Assembly: GCF_021130785.1 (NCBI RefSeq)
Contig: NC_060214.1
Location: 3,313,001 to 3,377,000 of the forward strand
Source of the DNA: Homalodisca vitripennis
Taxonomy: Eukaryota > Arthropoda > Insecta > Hemiptera > Cicadellidae
Direction of reading: 5' to 3'
DNA: 64,000 nt
Shown: piece after piece, positions 58,791-64,000 of the stretch
Numbering within the stretch: the first letter of the stretch is position 1
Layout of the letters: every line of letters starts with the position of its first letter
Notes under the pieces: generated by a model
The model's input: the letters and a program-made list of their open reading frames with translations, nothing else
What the model was told of the DNA's origin: nothing
Databases searched by the model: none
Position numbers and translations under genes: made by a program

Positions 58791-61744
58791 ATAGATTTTC
58801 TGATAGAGAGTGCGACAGTAAACAAATAAATTGTCTTATTTACATTCTATACATGTTCACATTTTTAGCATTTTGATAGAAACGTAAAACTGTGTTACCA
58901 TATTTTCAAGTAAGGCTGTAATTAATTTCGTTTGAATGTGATTTTAAATGTTAGACACATAAGGACTATGAGAAATTTAAATACTTTGAACGTTTTATTT
59001 ATCCTGTGTAGTACTTGTTATTGATATATGACAACAATATAAGCATATTTACTTGGTTAATCGAAGTCAAGATTAAATAAAGAAAATCCATACTAGCTTC
59101 ACACCCACAACTTACTTATCAGTCAAATTATACGTTTATAATTCCATTCAGAATCAACCGAACCCCTCAGAAACTTTGGCTGTAGAAGAATCTATAACTA
59201 ACTATTTTTTCAGTTAGTACAAACTATTATATAGAACGTACAGCTCCATACATACATGTTTATTATTACTTCTTGTTTAACCCTCGGTTTAATAAAGGGT
59301 CGTAAAAAAGAAACTATTTTGAATACTTACATTTTTTATATACATTGTCTTCCTGACCAGCGACTACAGTGAACACTGCAAGCATGTGAAAAAAAGTTCA
59401 GAGTTTATGTGCAGTTTTTTTTTAAATCTAAAGTACTGTATTTCTCATCTAAATTGTAACGCTCTCGGGTAAGCAAAAACCAATGGTCATCTTTGGTTAA
59501 AGACAATACACAAACTCAGATGAAAAGTTTAAAACACAAAATACTTCGTGAGAGTTTTACGTCATTAAATTTCAACATAGTTTTCAATAACGTATCCTTT
59601 CTCAAAAATTAATGTTCATTTGAATTACTGGTATTTTAAAGTGGGTCGAAACATTTTCACAAACCTTTTGAAGATAGAGGTTTTTGTTGTTCATTTGAAT
59701 TAATAATGTCGTAGTAACTCAAAATATACTTGATCTACTTTTAGAAAACGGCTAAATAATTATTGAATGATCTATTTTGTGTGTGTCATAACTGCAAAAT
59801 TACACTACTGTTTTAGTTGAAAGAAAAGATTATAAAAATTTAACATTTATATAAATTCCATACTAAATGGTAATACTGTTTTAGGAAGAATTCATTAAAG
59901 AATCTGTAACCCTTTGATGTGATCTAAACTGAATCTTATACCCAAATAACAGACGTTTTAGTTTACTACTTAAAGCTATAACTATTGTGATACTAAAGGA
60001 ATACAATGAACAGGCACTAAATGTTACACATCCACATGAGCAAGTATCTGAATACACGTGTTCAGCCACCATTCTAATAATGTAAAAGGGTTAATGGAAA
60101 CAATGCATTTTGTTCTGATGCTTTTAGTCCTTTAGGATTATGTAGAATAGAGACTTTTAACGCGGTCCTGTATAAACCACACGGTGGAAAAATTCCTTAA
60201 ATGTGTTTTAATAGCTGATACGGGCTTTATCAAATATATGTTTATGTTAATGTTAGAATTGAATTTGGTGTAAGGAAACAAAAATTACCGTATAATTTTT
60301 TTTATGACAGATTACAACAAACTAGTTTTATTAGTTGCAAAATGTTTAATGGCATGATGATAGAAACACTTTTTAACAGTTTTTCAACTTTGTAGTGCAA
60401 TATTATTTACTACTGCGAAAACCATATGAAAATCCATTTGCCGATATATATTCTGACAGGCCAATGTGTTGCGCATCGATTAAGCACGCGAACTTCTAAA
60501 TGCAATTTTTATCAATCAGTGTTGCCAAACTTTGACAATATCAAGTTCTTCAAAGTAGGATTTAATAATAAAGCATCTATAACAGTGCGTCAATTTTGAT
60601 TTGGCTAAGTTCAGTATGACAGGATTCAGGTTAGTTCAGATGTCTCTTTGTCAGGTCTCCTATTTACCCAGTGTGATAAAAATTGTGCTTTTATCTTGCG
60701 ATCAACCATTGCACCATAATACAGAGTTTCGTTTCGATATATTTCATAACAAAGCTTCCTGAACAGTAAGATTGTAAACCTTTCCATTGTACAGCTCAGT
60801 CATCTTGGCTCCTTATTTGCCCAGTGTAATTAAAATTGTGCTCTTATCTCATACTCTTACTCAATGTATAGTAATGTACCTTTCGTTTTTTACCTTTATG
60901 ATTTTTATAATAATATTTGCTTAATCGTTCCCATAATAATCCATTCCAATTACATCATTCCAGCTACCGTGGAAATTAACGAACATTTAATGTTTTGTGC
61001 TAAGACACCTAACTAAAACCAGAGTTGAAGAGAACTGTGACCTAAGCTGATATTAATATTCTGTGACAGTTACTGATATTAAATTGTATCCATCCTTTCA
61101 CTTTCTGGAGGTCATCTCAATCAGCTGATCGTGACCGGACTGGGAGCATAGTCAGTAGAGGGAACTGCTAGCGTAGTTCTCGGTCAAGACTTCCTGTGTT
61201 TAGTTTTAAGTAGGACATATAATATAATATGATCAGTACATATTATGTACTGATCATTTGTATTTACACAAACTTGAACTTGTAATACATAGCACTGTTT
61301 ACACCATCGTATTGAACCATCAGATATTTTTAGACTTGTATAAATCTTCATAAGTAACTTTGATAATTTAGTAATGTTTCCAATGTACGATTGGGTCCTC
61401 TAATACGATAAATACTAGGTTTTATTTTCTATATTTTAAGATTAAGTTACACGTAATGTTTTCGGAAATTTGCTATAGTTCAGTGAAACATAACATGGTT
61501 GTTACAACATTTCGAGGTCTGAAATCTGATCTCTTCTTTAGGCGGATAACTTAATGGAGTTAAATCTAGGCAAAAATGAACGTTATAATAAATAATACAC
61601 GACATTTCAATCATATTAACTTTTTATAAGTTAATCCAATTTATTTTAACTGCATAGTGATACATTTGTATAGGTTACCTAATATAATGTGTATGTTCAG
61701 TAATCTCTATCGTACTATAATTTCCACCATTAATCCTTGTGATA
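58791..61744. other. 3 kb AT-rich DNA, no gene recognised
   Basis: No repeats, long frames or convincing splice-flanked exons seen. A 16-bp palindrome-like patch (AGTACATATTATGTACT, about 61,232-61,250) lies near the end. Confidence 0.4.
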
Positions 61745-62000
61745 AAACAGTTGAGGTCTGGACACTATCGACGATTAGTCACTCCGCAGGCTCATATCGT
61801 GAGTATAAATGAACCGCTTTAAAAGCGACCTGCGCGAAGATTTCTTGCGCACAGGGGGAGGGAGGAGCAGAAGCTCGACCACGCCTACCGCCTCCCCCTC
61901 TTTCACCGCTCGATATATTTCCTATACAAGACACAAGTGGCAATCGAGTGCTATGCTTCCCTACGTTAATGTCTTGGAGCATCGCGCTATGTTATTTTAT
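61745..62000 (+). promoter_or_regulatory. CpG-richer block with TATA-like motif
   Basis: Compositional island in AT-rich DNA with many CpGs (GACCTGCGCGAAGATTTCTTGCGCAC region; GTCTTGGAGCATCGCGC) and a GTATAAATG motif at about 61,802-61,810. It could be a promoter or a first exon. The 81-codon frame from 61,809 has no recognisable domain. Weak evidence only. Confidence 0.2.
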
Positions 62001-62334
62001 TGTCTTTGTTATGGAATAACAAATATTATTATTAAATACTATTATTTATGTTAAGAATAGTCCATTGCATCTATGTAATATGTTAGCTAATTAAGAAGTA
62101 TTTTGACAAATATATATTGTTAACAGCTGTTGATATTGTTACTGGGTTTGTAAAACAACTCTTATGTAACACATACCCTACAAGTGGTAAAGTGGCAACT
62201 AAGGGGTAATGAATGTTGAAGGGGAAGTGAGTCCGCGCTTCTTATCCCTAGGCCGTTCCTGGGCAGATCTGCTCGCTCTCAAGGAAAGCTAAGAAGGAAA
62301 GCCCCGCTCCCACAACCCAGACGTAATATCTCGT

Positions 62335-63115
62335 TGGGTAAGAGAGGAAACAGGACTTGCCCTATTAATATTTAAAATACGCGTATCAGGAGCGCATACG
62401 AACGTGATATACCGTTGAGGCCTAGCTGTAATAATGGTGACAAAAATTCAGTGAAAAGCTAGTCACTTCAACATCTGAGTCTGTGCATAAAGCAGCAACT
62501 TGTGTTGAGGTCCATGAGTGAGAGAGGAAACAGGACTTTCACTATTAATATTTAAATACGGGTATTAGGAGCACATACGAACGTGATATAGTTGAGGCCT
62601 ATCTGTAATATTGGTGACAAAAATTCAGTGAAAATCTAGTCAATCAAACATCTGAGTCTGAGCATAAAGCAGCAACTTGTGTTGAGGTCCATGAGTGAGT
62701 GAGGAAACAGGACTTCCACTATTAATATTTAAATACGGGTATTAGGAGCACATACGAACGTGATATAGTCGAGGCCTATCTGTAATATTGGTGACAAAAA
62801 TTCAGTGAAAATCTAGTCAATAAAACATCTGAGTCTGTGCATAAAGCAGCAACTTTTGTTGAGGTCCATGAGTGAGAGAGGAAACAGGACTCTCACTATT
62901 AATATTGAAATATGGGTATTAGGAGCATATAAGAACGTCATATAGTCGAGGCCTATCTGTAATATTGGTGACAAAAATTCAGTGATAATCTAGTCAATCA
63001 AACACCTGAGTCTCTGTGTAAAGCAGCGACTAGTGCGGAAGTGCAATAGTGAGAGAGGAAACAGGACTTTCCCTATTAATATATAAAATACGCGTATTAG
63101 AAGTGCGTAGGTTTT
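62335..63115. repeat. 177-bp tandem repeat, about 4.3 copies
   Basis: GAGGAAACAGGACT starts at 62,344, 62,524, 62,701, 62,878 and 63,055 (steps 180, 177, 177, 177). The unit includes TGGTGACAAAAATTCAGTGA and GCATAAAGCAGCAACTTGTG. Moderately diverged. Confidence 0.92.
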
Positions 63116-63299
63116 TTAACGATAAGGGTTTCGAGCAGAACATTAAGGGCACATACTTCCCAACCAAATCTTGTTTTTTTAAAACGGTAATTCCCTATCA
63201 AACATTCACTCCATTAAGCAAGACTAACTGTGATTTAACTGTTAAAAGTCAATTGAATTAATTTTACTGCGTGAACCGCAGAACTGGGGCAATAAATGT

Positions 63300-63690
63300 C
63301 ACTGTTTATTATCTGATAGATTTATAACTCCTAACTGGAGATTTCTGAAGAAATTTATTGCATTATTACATTCATTAACCTATAAATTTAATGTATTCTC
63401 TTGACTATTTGCCAGACTTATAATGGTTAACTGGATATTTCTGAAGTAATTGAATGTCTAATTACACTCTTTTATCCATACTTTTAACGTATTCTCTGTA
63501 TTATTTGCTAGACTTATAATGGGTAATGTAATATGTTTATTATCCGCCGGATTTATAAAGGTTAACAGCAACTTTGTAAAATAAAATTTTTGAACATTTT
63601 TTCATAAATTTTGTTATCAATACAGTTATCACATTCAGTTTATTATCTTCCAAATTAATAAAGGCTAACTCGAGATCGCTGAAGTATATG
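63300..63690. repeat. degenerate 96-bp tandem repeat
   Basis: GATTTATAA/GACTTATAATGG followed by TAACTGGA.ATTTCTGAAG at 63,319, 63,415 and 63,511, with weaker copies at about 63,547 and 63,650. Old and eroded. Confidence 0.65.
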
Positions 63691-63805
63691 GTTGCTTTAT
63701 TAAAATTATATAATCTAAACAATTAGCTTATAATATTTATTTAAAAAAAATGTTGAAAGTAAAATATCAGACATCGAATTTGAATTGGTATTAAATGTAA
63801 ATACA

Positions 63806-63869
<64 letters not shown>

Positions 63870-63871
63870 TA
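63806..63871. repeat. (CA)n(TA)n compound microsatellite
   Basis: About 40 bp of CA followed by about 24 bp of TA. Translated frames through it are artefacts. Confidence 0.97.
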
Positions 63872-64000
63872 TATATACAATACGTTGTTAAATGTGCAGC
63901 TTCATGTCACTTTCACTTAATAAATAGCAGTAAAATATTAGTTCATAAACTGCACTATAGTAGATAATTGTATCATGGAAAACTGTCAATTCGATTTCAA

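Overview
This window looks like repeat-dense, AT-rich animal nuclear DNA, most likely from an insect. The basis is APE-type non-LTR retrotransposons (LINEs) related to Jockey/CR1, an R1-clade relic, mariner relics, a transposase fragment with an arthropod-type N-terminal domain (DUF4817), and many satellite arrays. I cannot name the species. I see no prokaryotic-style genes, rRNA, tRNA or CRISPR. Nearly every substantial open reading frame is a mobile-element remnant or a by-product of tandem repeats.

Layout. (1) 1-13,490 is a 35-bp satellite, mostly alternating A/B monomers (70-bp dimers), interrupted by 5'-truncated LINEs: A (2,665-5,292, minus), B1 and B2 (6,254-7,143 and 7,630-8,519, plus, carried on a 1,376-bp tandem duplication) and C (9,502-12,926, minus). 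(2) About 13,440-37,200 is a giant imperfect inverted repeat. The left arm is 13,440-21,757, the right arm 26,873 to about 37,200, and a 5.1-kb centre holds four or more unrelated tandem arrays and an old LINE 3' end. The outer boundary lies in the 35-bp satellite on both sides, in opposite orientation. The inner boundary lies in an R1-clade relic. The arms differ by arm-specific insertions: a LINE in the left; a 620-bp DNA transposon with an 8-bp target duplication, a LINE tail and a 0.9-kb repeat in the right. The opposite arm serves as the empty site. (3) 37,320-48,580 is mostly unique AT-rich DNA. It holds a TA-flanked mariner-like element with DUF4817 (40,220-43,408), itself split by a TTAA-flanked piggyBac-like element (41,508-42,938), a 0.7-kb foldback (44,062-44,778) and one possible host exon. 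(4) 48,586-53,555 is an 87-bp satellite split by a LINE that is itself split by a second LINE. The 711-aa frame there is a chimera of the two. (5) 53,560-64,000 is AT-rich DNA with a mariner relic, 165-bp, 216-bp, 177-bp and about 96-bp tandem repeats, and microsatellites.

Nothing here works as a multi-gene system. The story is structural: satellite growth, repeated LINE insertion into satellites, nested transposition, and an ancient large inverted duplication whose two arms can be used to order later events. Exon-like segments at 15,003-15,087 (repeated in the right arm) and 45,453-45,544 are the only hints of host genes, and both are weak.
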